In this document: positions 55,921-64,000 of the stretch, in pieces
Layout of the letters: each line of letters opens with the position of its first letter
How positions within the stretch are numbered: the first letter of the stretch is position 1
Origin: Streptococcus mitis
GTDB taxonomy: Bacteria; Bacillota; Bacilli; Lactobacillales; Streptococcaceae
Length of the DNA stretch: 64,000 nucleotides
Reading direction: 5' to 3'
NCBI RefSeq assembly: GCF_946190065.1
Contig: NZ_CAMHZD010000008.1
Location: 20,600-84,599 of the forward strand
Position numbers and translations under genes: made by a program
The notes under the pieces: generated by a model
Told to the model about the DNA's origin: nothing
Database searches by the model: none
What the model saw: the letters and a program-made list of their open reading frames with translations, nothing else

Positions 55921-57627
55921 ATGCTGATTCAGAAAATAAAAACCTACAAGTGGCAGGCCTTGGCTTCGCTCCTGATGACAGGCTTGATGGTTGCTAGTTC
56001 ACTTCTGCAGCCGCGTTATCTGCAGGAAGTGTTAGATGCCCTCCTTGCTGGGAACTATGAAGCTATTTATAGTATCGGGGCTTGGTTGATTGGTGTGGCC
56101 CTGCTCGGTTTGGTTGCTGGTGGGCTCAATGTTGTCCTCGCAGCCTATATTGCCCAAGGAGTTTCATCTGACCTTCGGGAGGATGCCTTCCGTAAAATCC
56201 AAACCTTTTCTTATGCCAATATTGAACAATTTAATGCGGGAAATCTAGTCGTTCGCATGACAAATGATATCAACCAGATTCAGAACGTGGTCATGATGAC
56301 CTTCCAAATTCTTTTCAGACTTCCCCTCTTGTTCATCGGTTCCTTTATCCTGGCGGTTCAAACCTTACCTTCTCTGTGGTGGGTGATTGTTCTCATGGTA
56401 GTCTTAATTTTTGGATTGACTGCTGTCATGATGGGAATGATGGGACCTCGTTTTGCCAAGTTTCAAACCCTTCTTGAGCGCATCAATGCCATTGCCAAGG
56501 AAAATCTACGCGGTGTTCGTGTGGTCAAGTCCTTTGTTCAAGAAAAAGAGCAGTTTGCTAAGTTTACGGAGGTTTCAGACGAGCTTCTCGGTCAAAATCT
56601 TTACATTGGTTACGCCTTTTCAGTAGTGGAACCTGTCATGATGTTGGTCGGTTATGGGGCGGTTTTCCTCTCTATTTGGCTAGTTGCAGGGATGGTTCAA
56701 TCTGATCCGTCAGTTGTTGGTTCCATTGCTTCCTTTGTTAATTACCTGAGCCAGATTATCTTTACCATTGTTATGGTTGGATTTTTGGGAAATTCTGTCA
56801 GTCGTGCTATGATTTCTATGCGTCGTATTCGAGAAATTCTTGACGCAGAGCCAGCCATGACCTTCAAGGATGTACCAGATGAAGAGTTGGTCGGCAGTCT
56901 TAGCTTTGAAAATGTGACCTTTACCTATCCAATGGATAAGGAACCGATTCTGAAAGATGTGACCTTTACTATCGAACCTGGTCAAATGGTTGGTGTAGTT
57001 GGAGCGACTGGTGCAGGAAAATCAACCTTGGCTCAATTGATTCCACGTCTCTTTGATCCGCAGGAAGGGGCCATCAAAATTGGAGGCAAGGATATTCGAG
57101 AAGTGAGTGAAGGAACCTTGCGTAAAACTGTTTCTATCGTTCTTCAACGTGCCATTCTCTTTAGTGGAACGATTGCAGATAACTTGAGACAGGGTAAGGG
57201 AGATGCTACTCTATTTGAAATGGAGCGTGCAGCCAATATTGCCCAAGCCAGTGAATTCATTCATCGTATGGAGAAAACCTTTGAAAGTCCAGTTGAGGAA
57301 CGGGGAACCAACTTCTCAGGTGGGCAAAAGCAAAGGATGTCGATTGCGCGTGGAATTGTCAGCAATCCGCGTATTCTGATTTTTGACGATTCGACCTCAG
57401 CCTTGGATGCCAAGTCAGAGCGTTTGGTTCAGGAAGCCTTGAATAAGGACTTGAAGGGAACAACAACTATTATCATCGCTCAAAAGATTAGCTCGGTAGT
57501 TCATGCAGACAAGATTTTGGTTCTAGATCAAGGACGATTGATTGGTCAAGGCACGCATGCAGACTTGGTTGCCAACAATGCTGTTTACCGTGAAATCTAC
57601 GAAACACAGAAAGGAAAGGAGGAGTAA
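55921..57627 (+). CDS. patA: ABC multidrug exporter subunit PatA
   Basis: This 568-residue half-transporter has six membrane helices (about 15-300) and an ATPase domain with Walker A GATGAGKST (361-369) and signature NFSGGQKQR. The Walker B reads LIFDDSTSALD, with Asp where the catalytic Glu is usual, and the switch motif IIAQK has Gln in place of His. The site formed by this Walker B is thus degenerate, as in heterodimeric exporters. With PatB it exports fluoroquinolones and dyes in pneumococcus. Confidence 0.94.
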   Translation: MLIQKIKTYKWQALASLLMTGLMVASSLLQPRYLQEVLDALLAGNYEAIYSIGAWLIGVALLGLVAGGLNVVLAAYIAQGVSSDLREDAFRKIQTFSYANIEQFNAGNLVVRMTNDINQIQNVVMMTFQILFRLPLLFIGSFILAVQTLPSLWWVIVLMVVLIFGLTAVMMGMMGPRFAKFQTLLERINAIAKENLRGVRVVKSFVQEKEQFAKFTEVSDELLGQNLYIGYAFSVVEPVMMLVGYGAVFLSIWLVAGMVQSDPSVVGSIASFVNYLSQIIFTIVMVGFLGNSVSRAMISMRRIREILDAEPAMTFKDVPDEELVGSLSFENVTFTYPMDKEPILKDVTFTIEPGQMVGVVGATGAGKSTLAQLIPRLFDPQEGAIKIGGKDIREVSEGTLRKTVSIVLQRAILFSGTIADNLRQGKGDATLFEMERAANIAQASEFIHRMEKTFESPVEERGTNFSGGQKQRMSIARGIVSNPRILIFDDSTSALDAKSERLVQEALNKDLKGTTTIIIAQKISSVVHADKILVLDQGRLIGQGTHADLVANNAVYREIYETQKGKEE

Positions 57628-57628
57628 A

Positions 57629-59395
57629 ATGAAGACAGTTCAATTTTTTTGGAATTATTTTAAAATCTATAAGCTATCATTTGTAGTTGTTATCCTGATG
57701 ATTGTTCTGGCGACTCTTGCCCAAGCTCTCTTTCCGGTATTTTCTGGACAAGCAGTAACGCAGCTAGCTAATTTAGTTCAAGCTTATCAAGATGGCAATC
57801 CAGAACTTGTTTGGCAAAGTCTATCAGGAATCATGGTCAATCTTGGCCTGCTGGTTTTGGTTCTATTTATCTCTAGTATGATATACATGTGCCTCATGAT
57901 GCGCGTGATTGCAGAGTCGACCAACGAGATGCGCAAAGGCCTCTTCGGTAAGCTTGCTCGCTTGACGGTTTCTTTCTTTGACCGCCGACAAGATGGCGAT
58001 ATCCTGTCTCGTTTTACCAGTGATTTGGATAATATTCTCCAAGCTTTTAACGAAAGCTTGATTCAGGTCATGAGCAATATTGTTTTATACATTGGCCTGA
58101 TTCTTGTCATGTTTTCGAGAAATGTGACGCTGGGGCTCATCACTATCGCTAGCACACCAGTGGCCTTCCTTATGCTGATTTTTATTGTAAAAATGGCACG
58201 CAAATACACCAACCTCCAGCAGAAAGAGGTAGGGAAGCTCAACGCCTATATGGATGAGAGTATCTCAGGTCAAAAAGCTGTGATTGTGCAAGGGATTCAA
58301 GAGGATATGATGGCAGGATTTCTTGAACAAAATGAGCGCGTGCGCAAGGCAACCTTTAAAGGAAGAATGTTCTCAGGAATTCTTTTCCCTGTCATGAATG
58401 GGATGAGTCTTGTTAATACAGCCATCGTCATCTTTGCTGGTTCAGCTGTACTTTTGAATGATAAGTCTATTGAAACAAGTACAGCCCTAGGTTTGATTGT
58501 TATGTTTGCCCAATTTTCTCAGCAGTACTACCAGCCTATTATCCAAGTTGCGGCTAGTTGGGGAAGTCTTCAGTTAGCCTTTACAGGTGCTGAACGGATT
58601 CAGGAAATGTTTGATGCTGAGGAAGAAATTCGTCCTGAGAAGGCGCCGATCTTTACTAAGTTGCAAGAAGGTGTTGAAATCAGTCATATTGATTTTTCAT
58701 ACTTGCCTGATAAACCTATTTTGAAAGATGTCAGCATTTCTGCCCCTAAAGGCCAGATGACTGCAGTTGTTGGTCCGACGGGTTCAGGAAAAACCACCAT
58801 TATGAACCTTATCAATCGCTTTTATGATGTTGATGCTGGTGGGATCTATTTTGATGGCAAAGACATTCGTGACTATGACTTGGATAGTCTCAGAAGTAAG
58901 GTGGGAATTGTCTTGCAAGATTCGGTTTTATTTAGCGGAACGATTCGAGACAATATCCGTTTTGGTGTGCCAGATGCTAGTCAAGAAATGGTTGAGGCAG
59001 CAGCAAAAGCAACCCACATTCACGACTATATCGAAAGCTTACCTGATAAGTATGATACCCTTATAGATGATGACCAGAGTATCTTCTCAACTGGACAAAA
59101 ACAATTGATTTCTATAGCTCGAACCCTGATGACAGATCCAGAAGTTCTCATTCTCGATGAAGCAACTTCAAACGTAGATACGGTGACAGAAAGTAAGATT
59201 CAGCATGCCATGGAGGCGGTTGTAGCAGGAAGAACTAGTTTCGTCATTGCCCACCGCTTGAAAACCATTCTCAATGCAGACCAGATTATCGTCCTTAAAG
59301 ACGGAGAAGTGATTGAACGTGGTAACCACCATGAACTCTTGAAACTAGGTGGATTCTATTCAGAACTCTATCACAATCAATTTGTCTTCGAATAA
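57629..59395 (+). CDS. patB: ABC multidrug exporter subunit PatB
   Basis: This 588-residue partner of PatA starts at ATG 57629 (AGGAGG upstream), two bases after the patA stop. Six helices (about 15-310) precede an ATPase with Walker A GPTGSGKTT, canonical Walker B LILDEATSNVD and switch His (VIAHRL), but signature FSTGQKQ in place of SGGQ. The defects of the two subunits map to the same composite ATP site, so one site is catalytic and the other structural. Confidence 0.94.
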   Translation: MKTVQFFWNYFKIYKLSFVVVILMIVLATLAQALFPVFSGQAVTQLANLVQAYQDGNPELVWQSLSGIMVNLGLLVLVLFISSMIYMCLMMRVIAESTNEMRKGLFGKLARLTVSFFDRRQDGDILSRFTSDLDNILQAFNESLIQVMSNIVLYIGLILVMFSRNVTLGLITIASTPVAFLMLIFIVKMARKYTNLQQKEVGKLNAYMDESISGQKAVIVQGIQEDMMAGFLEQNERVRKATFKGRMFSGILFPVMNGMSLVNTAIVIFAGSAVLLNDKSIETSTALGLIVMFAQFSQQYYQPIIQVAASWGSLQLAFTGAERIQEMFDAEEEIRPEKAPIFTKLQEGVEISHIDFSYLPDKPILKDVSISAPKGQMTAVVGPTGSGKTTIMNLINRFYDVDAGGIYFDGKDIRDYDLDSLRSKVGIVLQDSVLFSGTIRDNIRFGVPDASQEMVEAAAKATHIHDYIESLPDKYDTLIDDDQSIFSTGQKQLISIARTLMTDPEVLILDEATSNVDTVTESKIQHAMEAVVAGRTSFVIAHRLKTILNADQIIVLKDGEVIERGNHHELLKLGGFYSELYHNQFVFE

Positions 59396-59400
59396 GAAAG

Positions 59401-59427
59401 AAGTTGTCCTATGTGGACAGCTTTTTC
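59401..59427 (+). terminator. patAB terminator
   Basis: AAGTTGTCC (59401-59409) pairs with GGACAGCTT (59414-59422, one G-T), followed by TTTC. Confidence 0.85.
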
Positions 59428-59533
59428 TTGTCCATAAAAAATATTTATCACAGCCTTAAAAAAAACATATTAGACGAAAGGCGTTTTGAGTGATATGATA
59501 GGACTATCGTTAACATTCGAAAGGAGAGGCATC

Positions 59534-60223
59534 ATGGCTAGAACGGTTGTAGGAGTTGCTGCAAATCTATGTCCCGTAGACGCAGAAGGCAAAAACATTC
59601 ATTCATCTGTATCTTGTAGATTCGCAGAGAGCATTCGTCAAGTCGGTGGTCTCCCTTTAGTCATTCCTGTTGGTGATGAGTCAGTTGTACGTGATTATGT
59701 AGAAATGATTGACAAACTTATCTTGACAGGCGGTCAAAATGTCCATCCTCAGTTTTATGGAGAGAAAAAGACCATCGAGAGTGATGATTACAACCTAGTG
59801 CGCGATGAGTTTGAATTGGCACTCTTGAAGGAAGCGCTTCGTCAGAATAAACCAATTATGGCAATCTGTCGTGGTGTTCAACTTGTCAATGTTGCCTTTG
59901 GTGGAACCCTCAATCAAGAAATTGAAGGTCACTGGCAAGGACTACCTTTCGGAACATCTCACTCTATTGAGACAGTAGAAGGAAGCGTAGTAGCTAAGTT
60001 ATTTGGAAAAGAAAGTCAGGTCAATTCTGTCCATCGTCAAAGCATTAAAGATTTAGCACCTAATTTCCGTGTAACTGCTATCGATCCAAGAGACCAGACC
60101 ATTGAAGCGATTGAGTCTATCGACGAACATCGCATTATCGGTTTACAGTGGCATCCAGAGTTTCTGGTTAATGAAGAAGATGGTAATTTAGAACTATTTG
60201 AGTATTTATTGAATGAACTGTAA
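59534..60223 (+). CDS. Class I glutamine amidotransferase, gamma-glutamyl-GABA hydrolase type
   Basis: This 229-residue protein has the nucleophile elbow AICRGVQLVN (Cys near 111) and catalytic His-x-Glu in QWHPEF. It belongs to the peptidase C26 (PuuD-like) family, which cleaves gamma-glutamyl bonds. The start at 59534 (MARTVVGVAAN) follows AAGGAGAGG and is preferred to the TTG at 59486. The physiological substrate is not known here. It is monocistronic. Confidence 0.9.
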   Translation: MARTVVGVAANLCPVDAEGKNIHSSVSCRFAESIRQVGGLPLVIPVGDESVVRDYVEMIDKLILTGGQNVHPQFYGEKKTIESDDYNLVRDEFELALLKEALRQNKPIMAICRGVQLVNVAFGGTLNQEIEGHWQGLPFGTSHSIETVEGSVVAKLFGKESQVNSVHRQSIKDLAPNFRVTAIDPRDQTIEAIESIDEHRIIGLQWHPEFLVNEEDGNLELFEYLLNEL

Positions 60224-60256
60224 CGACTGGGGCATCTGGTCGTTCTTTCTTTTATT
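60222..60256 (+). terminator. Terminator after the amidotransferase gene
   Basis: AACGAC (60222-60227) pairs with GTCGTT (60239-60244), followed by CTTTCTTTTATTTTTT; the left arm includes the stop codon. Confidence 0.75.
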
Positions 60257-60286
60257 TTTTCAAAATTTTAGGAATGTAGGATTTTT

Positions 60287-60300
60287 ACGCAAACGTTTGA
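60287..60300 (+). promoter_or_regulatory. Operator-like palindrome upstream of pgi
   Basis: ACGCAAACGTTTGA shares the 12-base core CGCAAACGTTTG with the MalR operator of malQ at 28761. It lies 37 bases upstream of the pgi -35. It may bind MalR, CcpA (cre-like) or another LacI-family protein. Confidence 0.55.
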
Positions 60301-60336
60301 ATTCTGATAAAAATTGGAGAAATTCGACAAAAAAAC

Positions 60337-60365
60337 TTGAAAAAAACGAAGGTAAGCGTTATGAT
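60337..60365 (+). promoter_or_regulatory. pgi promoter
   Basis: TTGAAA (60337-60342), 17 bases, TATGAT (60360-60365); GGAGGAAT ribosome site at 60383-60390. Confidence 0.75.
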
Positions 60366-60393
60366 AGAAAAGAAGAAATATTGGAGGAATAAC

Positions 60394-61743
60394 ATGTCAC
60401 ATATTAAATTTGATTATTCAAAAGTTTTAGACAAATTTGTTGCACCACATGAAGTGGAATACATGCAATCACAAGTAACAGCAGCAGATGAATTGATCCG
60501 TAAAGGAACTGGTGCTGGTAGCGACTTCTTGGGATGGTTGGACCTTCCTGAAAACTATGACCGCGAAGAATTTGACCGCATCTTGAAAGCTGCTGAGCAA
60601 ATCAAATCAGACAGCGATGTTTTGGTTGTAATCGGTATCGGTGGATCTTACCTTGGTGCGAAAGCAGCAATCGACTTCTTGAACCACCACTTTGCAAACT
60701 TGCAAACAAAAGAAGAACGCAAGGCTCCACAAATCCTTTACGCAGGAAACTCAATCTCATCTACTTACCTTGCTGACTTGGTAGAGTACGTAGCTGACAA
60801 AGACTTCTCGGTAAACGTGATTTCTAAATCAGGTACAACAACTGAACCAGCTATCGCTTTCCGTGTCTTCAAAGAACTTTTGGTTAAGAAATACGGTCAA
60901 GAAGAAGCAAACAAACGTATCTATGCAACAACTGACCGCCAAAAAGGCGCTGTTAAGGTTGAAGCAGATGCTAACGGTTGGGAAACATTTGTTGTTCCAG
61001 ATGATATCGGTGGACGCTTCTCAGTATTGACAGCCGTTGGTTTGCTTCCAATCGCAGCATCAGGAGCTGACATCAAAGCCCTTATGGAAGGTGCGAATGC
61101 AGCTCGCAAAGACTACACTTCAGATAAAATCTCTGAAAACGAAGCTTACCAATATGCAGCTGTTCGTAATATCCTTTACCGTAAAGGCTATGCAACTGAA
61201 ATCTTGGTAAACTATGAGCCATCACTTCAGTACTTCTCAGAGTGGTGGAAACAATTGGCTGGTGAATCAGAAGGAAAAGACCAAAAAGGTATCTATCCAA
61301 CTTCAGCCAACTTCTCAACTGACTTGCACTCACTTGGTCAATTTATCCAAGAAGGAACTCGTATCATGTTTGAAACAGTTGTCCGTGTTGGCAAACCTCG
61401 TAAAAACGTGATTATCCCTAGCTTGGAAGAAGACCTTGATGGACTTGGTTACCTTCAAGGAAAAGACGTTGACTTTGTAAACAAAAAAGCGACTGATGGT
61501 GTTCTTCTTGCCCACACAGATGGTGATGTACCAAACATGTACGTGACTCTTCCAGAGCAAGATGCTTTCACTCTTGGTTACACTATCTACTTCTTCGAAT
61601 TGGCTATCGCCCTTTCAGGTTACTTGAATGCTATCAACCCATTTGACCAACCAGGTGTTGAAGCTTACAAACGTAACATGTTTGCTCTCCTTGGAAAACC
61701 AGGATTTGAAGAATTAAGCAAAGAACTTAACGCACGTCTATAA
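60394..61743 (+). CDS. pgi: Glucose-6-phosphate isomerase
   Basis: This 449-residue glycolytic enzyme interconverts glucose-6-phosphate and fructose-6-phosphate. SIS-type sugar-phosphate motifs are [15 protein letters not shown] and [15 protein letters not shown], with the catalytic Glu near [12 protein letters not shown] 60394 is fixed by GGAGGAAT. Strong codon bias indicates high expression. It takes glucose units released by malP (after phosphoglucomutase) into glycolysis. Confidence 0.97.
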   Translation: MSHIKFDYSKVLDKFVAPHEVEYMQSQVTAADELIRKGTGAGSDFLGWLDLPENYDREEFDRILKAAEQIKSDSDVLVVIGIGGSYLGAKAAIDFLNHHFANLQTKEERKAPQILYAGNSISSTYLADLVEYVADKDFSVNVISKSGTTTEPAIAFRVFKELLVKKYGQEEANKRIYATTDRQKGAVKVEADANGWETFVVPDDIGGRFSVLTAVGLLPIAASGADIKALMEGANAARKDYTSDKISENEAYQYAAVRNILYRKGYATEILVNYEPSLQYFSEWWKQLAGESEGKDQKGIYPTSANFSTDLHSLGQFIQEGTRIMFETVVRVGKPRKNVIIPSLEEDLDGLGYLQGKDVDFVNKKATDGVLLAHTDGDVPNMYVTLPEQDAFTLGYTIYFFELAIALSGYLNAINPFDQPGVEAYKRNMFALLGKPGFEELSKELNARL

Positions 61744-61749
61744 TAGAAG

Positions 61750-61775
61750 AAAAGAGTGGTTTGTCCACTCTTTTT
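61750..61775 (+). terminator. pgi terminator
   Basis: AGAGTGG (61753-61759) pairs with CCACTCT (61765-61771), followed by TTTT. Confidence 0.92.
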
Positions 61776-61795
61776 ACTCTCTTTATCCATAGAAA

Positions 61796-61824
61796 TTGGA
61801 CTCAGCCAAGACTTGTGATATAAT
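61796..61824 (+). promoter_or_regulatory. gltX promoter
   Basis: TTGGAC (61796-61801), 17 bases, TATAAT (61819-61824); AGGAGAAA ribosome site at 61861-61868. Confidence 0.8.
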
Positions 61825-61870
61825 ATAGAGAGCAAAAAGGCAGACGCCTAGAGACTTTATAGGAGAAACT

Positions 61871-63331
61871 ATGTCAAAAGATATCCGCGTACGTTACGCA
61901 CCAAGTCCAACAGGACTACTACACATCGGGAATGCCCGTACAGCATTGTTCAACTACCTTTACGCACGTCATCATGGTGGAACTTTTATCATTCGTATCG
62001 AAGATACTGACCGTAAACGTCATGTCGAGGATGGTGAACGTTCACAACTTGAAAACCTTCGCTGGTTAGGTATGGATTGGGATGAAAGCCCAGAAACACA
62101 TGAAAATTACCGCCAGTCTGAGCGTTTGGACTTGTATCAAAAATACATCGACCAACTGTTAGCTGAAGGAAAAGCCTACAAATCTTACGTTACAGAAGAA
62201 GAGTTGGCAGCTGAACGCGAACGCCAAGAAGCAGCTGGCGAAACACCACGCTACATCAATGAATACCTTGGTATGAGTGAAGAAGAAAAAGCAGCTTACA
62301 TCGCAGAACGTGAAGCAGCAGGGATCATCCCAACTGTTCGTTTGGCTGTCAATGAGTCAGGTATCTACAAGTGGCATGATATGGTCAAAGGCGATATCGA
62401 ATTTGAAGGTGGCAATATCGGTGGTGACTGGGTTATCCAAAAGAAAGACGGTTACCCAACATACAACTTTGCCGTTGTCATCGATGACCATGATATGCAA
62501 ATTTCTCACGTAATCCGTGGAGACGACCACATTGCTAATACACCAAAACAGCTCATGGTTTATGAAGCACTTGGTTGGGAAGCTCCAGAGTTTGGTCACA
62601 TGACTTTGATTATCAACTCTGAAACTGGGAAAAAATTGTCTAAACGTGACACTAACACCCTTCAGTTTATCGAAGACTACCGTAAAAAAGGTTATTTACC
62701 AGAAGCAGTCTTTAACTTTATTGCTCTTCTTGGTTGGAACCCAGGTGGAGAAGATGAGATTTTCTCTCGTGAAGAATTGATTAAACTTTTCGATGAAAAC
62801 CGCCTCAGCAAGTCACCGGCAGCCTTTGATCAGAAGAAACTCGACTGGATGAGCAATGATTATATCAAGAATGCAGACCTAGAAACTATCTTTGAGATGG
62901 CAAAACCATTCTTAGAGAAAGCAGGCCGTTTAACTGACAAGGCTGAAAAACTAGTTGAGCTCTATAAACCACAAATGAAATCAGTAGATGAAATTATTCC
63001 ATTGACAGATCTTTTCTTCTCGGATTTCCCAGAATTGACAGAAGCAGAGCGCGAAGTCATGGCGGGGGAAACAGTCCCAACAGTTCTTGAAGCCTTTAAA
63101 GCAAAACTCGAAGCAATGTCAGATGATGAATTTGTGACAGAAAATATTTTCCCACAAATCAAAGCAGTCCAAAAAGAAACAGGTATTAAAGGGAAAAATC
63201 TTTTCATGCCTATTCGTATTGCAGTTTCAGGTGAAATGCATGGGCCAGAATTGCCAGATACAATTTTCTTGCTTGGACGTGAAAAATCAATTCAGCATAT
63301 CGCAAACATGCTAAAAGAAATCTCTAAATAA
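61871..63331 (+). CDS. gltX: Glutamyl-tRNA synthetase
   Basis: This 486-residue class I synthetase has the HIGH motif region [16 protein letters not shown] and KLSKRD (residues about 256-261). The anticodon-binding domain is of the non-discriminating Firmicutes type, which also charges tRNA-Gln for later amidation. Its substrate tRNA-Glu is encoded 0.6 kb downstream. The cytidine-deaminase-like gene follows by 13 bases. Confidence 0.97.
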   Translation: MSKDIRVRYAPSPTGLLHIGNARTALFNYLYARHHGGTFIIRIEDTDRKRHVEDGERSQLENLRWLGMDWDESPETHENYRQSERLDLYQKYIDQLLAEGKAYKSYVTEEELAAERERQEAAGETPRYINEYLGMSEEEKAAYIAEREAAGIIPTVRLAVNESGIYKWHDMVKGDIEFEGGNIGGDWVIQKKDGYPTYNFAVVIDDHDMQISHVIRGDDHIANTPKQLMVYEALGWEAPEFGHMTLIINSETGKKLSKRDTNTLQFIEDYRKKGYLPEAVFNFIALLGWNPGGEDEIFSREELIKLFDENRLSKSPAAFDQKKLDWMSNDYIKNADLETIFEMAKPFLEKAGRLTDKAEKLVELYKPQMKSVDEIIPLTDLFFSDFPELTEAEREVMAGETVPTVLEAFKAKLEAMSDDEFVTENIFPQIKAVQKETGIKGKNLFMPIRIAVSGEMHGPELPDTIFLLGREKSIQHIANMLKEISK

Positions 63332-63344
63332 GAAGGATGCAACA

Positions 63345-63779
63345 ATGGACATCTGGGAAAAGATGTACGAAGAAGCACAGAAACTATACAATCCACATGA
63401 AGTATCAGACTTTGTTTATGCCAATCATGTTGTAGCTGCAGTAGAAGCAGAAGATGGACAAATATTTACAGGATTCTGTATGGAGGGAACCTGTGGTGTG
63501 TTCCATCTCTGCGCAGAACGAGCTGCCCTCTTCAATATGTACCAATTCTCGGGACAAACTAAGGTTAAGAAAGTATTAGCTTTTCGAGACAAACCACCTT
63601 ATGGTGGAAGTTCAGCCATGCCTTGCGGTGCTTGTAGAGAATTCCTTTTAGAACTTAATGCTGAAAATAAAGATGCAGAATTCATGATGGACTATAATAT
63701 AAGAAAAACAGTTAAAGTCGCAGAACTAATCCCCTATTGGTGGGGAGAAGAACGTGCTTCTAAGTTTAATAATCAATAG
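63345..63779 (+). CDS. Cytidine deaminase-like zinc protein
   Basis: This 144-residue protein has the deaminase zinc site: Cys56-Ala-Glu58 (LCAERAALF) and Cys94-x-x-Cys97 (PCGACREF), with Glu58 as proton shuttle, as in tetrameric cytidine deaminases. Overall sequence differs from classical Cdd and resembles the blasticidin-S-deaminase-like group, so the nucleoside substrate is uncertain. Cotranscribed with gltX (13-base gap). Confidence 0.85.
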   Translation: MDIWEKMYEEAQKLYNPHEVSDFVYANHVVAAVEAEDGQIFTGFCMEGTCGVFHLCAERAALFNMYQFSGQTKVKKVLAFRDKPPYGGSSAMPCGACREFLLELNAENKDAEFMMDYNIRKTVKVAELIPYWWGEERASKFNNQ

Positions 63780-63780
63780 A

Positions 63781-63808
63781 AGAGTCAGTAAAATTCTGGC
63801 TCTTTTTA
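63781..63808 (+). terminator. Terminator after the deaminase-like gene
   Basis: AGAGTCAG (63781-63788) pairs with CTGGCTCT (63796-63803, one G-T), followed by TTTT. Confidence 0.85.
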
Positions 63809-63870
63809 CTATAATTTGAAAAAATGTACTTGAAAAGAATTGAAAATTTGTAAAAAGTTTAAAAAAGTAG

Positions 63871-63898
63871 TTGACAAAGTATGAAAAGTGGGTATAAT
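63871..63898 (+). promoter_or_regulatory. tRNA-Glu promoter
   Basis: Consensus TTGACA (63871-63876), 16 bases, TATAAT (63893-63898), 25 bases before the tRNA; the strongest-looking promoter in the window, as expected for a stable-RNA operon. Confidence 0.85.
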
Positions 63899-63923
63899 AG
63901 TAAGAGTTGAAAATAACAACTCA

Positions 63924-63995
63924 GGTCCGTTGGTCAAGGGGTTAAGACACCGCCTTTTCACGGCGGTAACACGGGTTCGAATCCCGTACGGACTA
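63924..63995 (+). tRNA. tRNA-Glu (anticodon UUC)
   Basis: The 72-base cloverleaf has acceptor GGTCCGT/ACGGACT (G1-U72 wobble), anticodon stem CCGCC/GGCGG around the 7-base loop TTTTCAC with anticodon TTC, and T-arm ACGGGTTCGAATCCCGT. CCA is not encoded. The window ends five bases later, so more tRNAs or rRNA genes may follow. Confidence 0.95.
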
Positions 63996-64000
63996 TGGTA

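Overview
The window is a chromosomal segment of a streptococcus of the mitis/pneumoniae group. Three BOX repeats, the maltose regulon malR-malA / malXCD / malQ-malP, the patA-patB drug exporter, argR-hexA and the gene order from rpmG to the tRNA-Glu gene all match my memory of Streptococcus pneumoniae and its closest relatives. DNA is AT-rich, and extended -10 promoters (TGnTATAAT) are common. No database search was possible, so the species is not settled.

Layout. 1-3.8 kb: the end of an accessory element, with a truncated XRE repressor, a divergent LPXTG protein of SEC10/PgrA type and a small unknown gene, abutting the 3' end of rpmG; tandem 12-bp repeats lie at the junction. 3.8-5.2 kb: rpmG-rpmF, then two decayed genes (an Arc-type DNA-binding protein with a poly-A frameshift and an SPFH protein with internal deletions). 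5.3-10.8 kb: a PTS operon (PRD regulator, ascorbate-type IIB and IIC, split transketolase). 11-16 kb: ilvD, a DUF59 gene, an Rgg-like regulator and an MFS transporter, with three BOX elements. 16-22.9 kb: hisS, a small XRE/membrane-protein/CPBP cluster, aspS and a YitT-family gene. 22.9-32.7 kb: the maltose/maltodextrin regulon. 32.8-37.2 kb: two tandem paralogous TPR regulators, then an ABC transporter and small unknown proteins. 37.2-43.8 kb: rlmA, a YciI/HxlR divergent pair, tyrS, pbp1b and an EamA transporter. 43.8-47.2 kb: a candidate structured RNA, then dapH, an N-acetyl-diaminopimelate deacetylase, 5-formyl-THF cyclo-ligase and a rhomboid protease. 47.3-50.4 kb: a P-loop kinase-like gene, galU, gpsA and a small membrane protein. 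50.46-50.91 kb: a tandem array of three-hairpin elements. 50.9-64 kb: argS, argR-hexA, patA-patB, a glutamine amidotransferase, pgi, gltX, a cytidine-deaminase-like gene and tRNA-Glu(UUC).

How parts work together. MalR represses divergent maltodextrin uptake (malXCD) and breakdown (malQ-malP) through near-identical operators just downstream of both promoters; a similar operator-like site lies upstream of pgi. dapH and the M20 deacetylase form successive steps of the acetylated diaminopimelate/lysine route. patA and patB form a heterodimeric exporter with visibly asymmetric ATPase sites, preceded by terminator-like hairpins.

The most unusual structure is the array at 50463-50911. One truncated and three complete copies of a ~124-bp unit each fold into three hairpins. 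The stem sequences differ between copies while pairing is kept, and all four wobble pairs are of the U-G type on the plus strand. This points to a plus-strand structured RNA that I do not recognise, lying antisense to the flanking genes.
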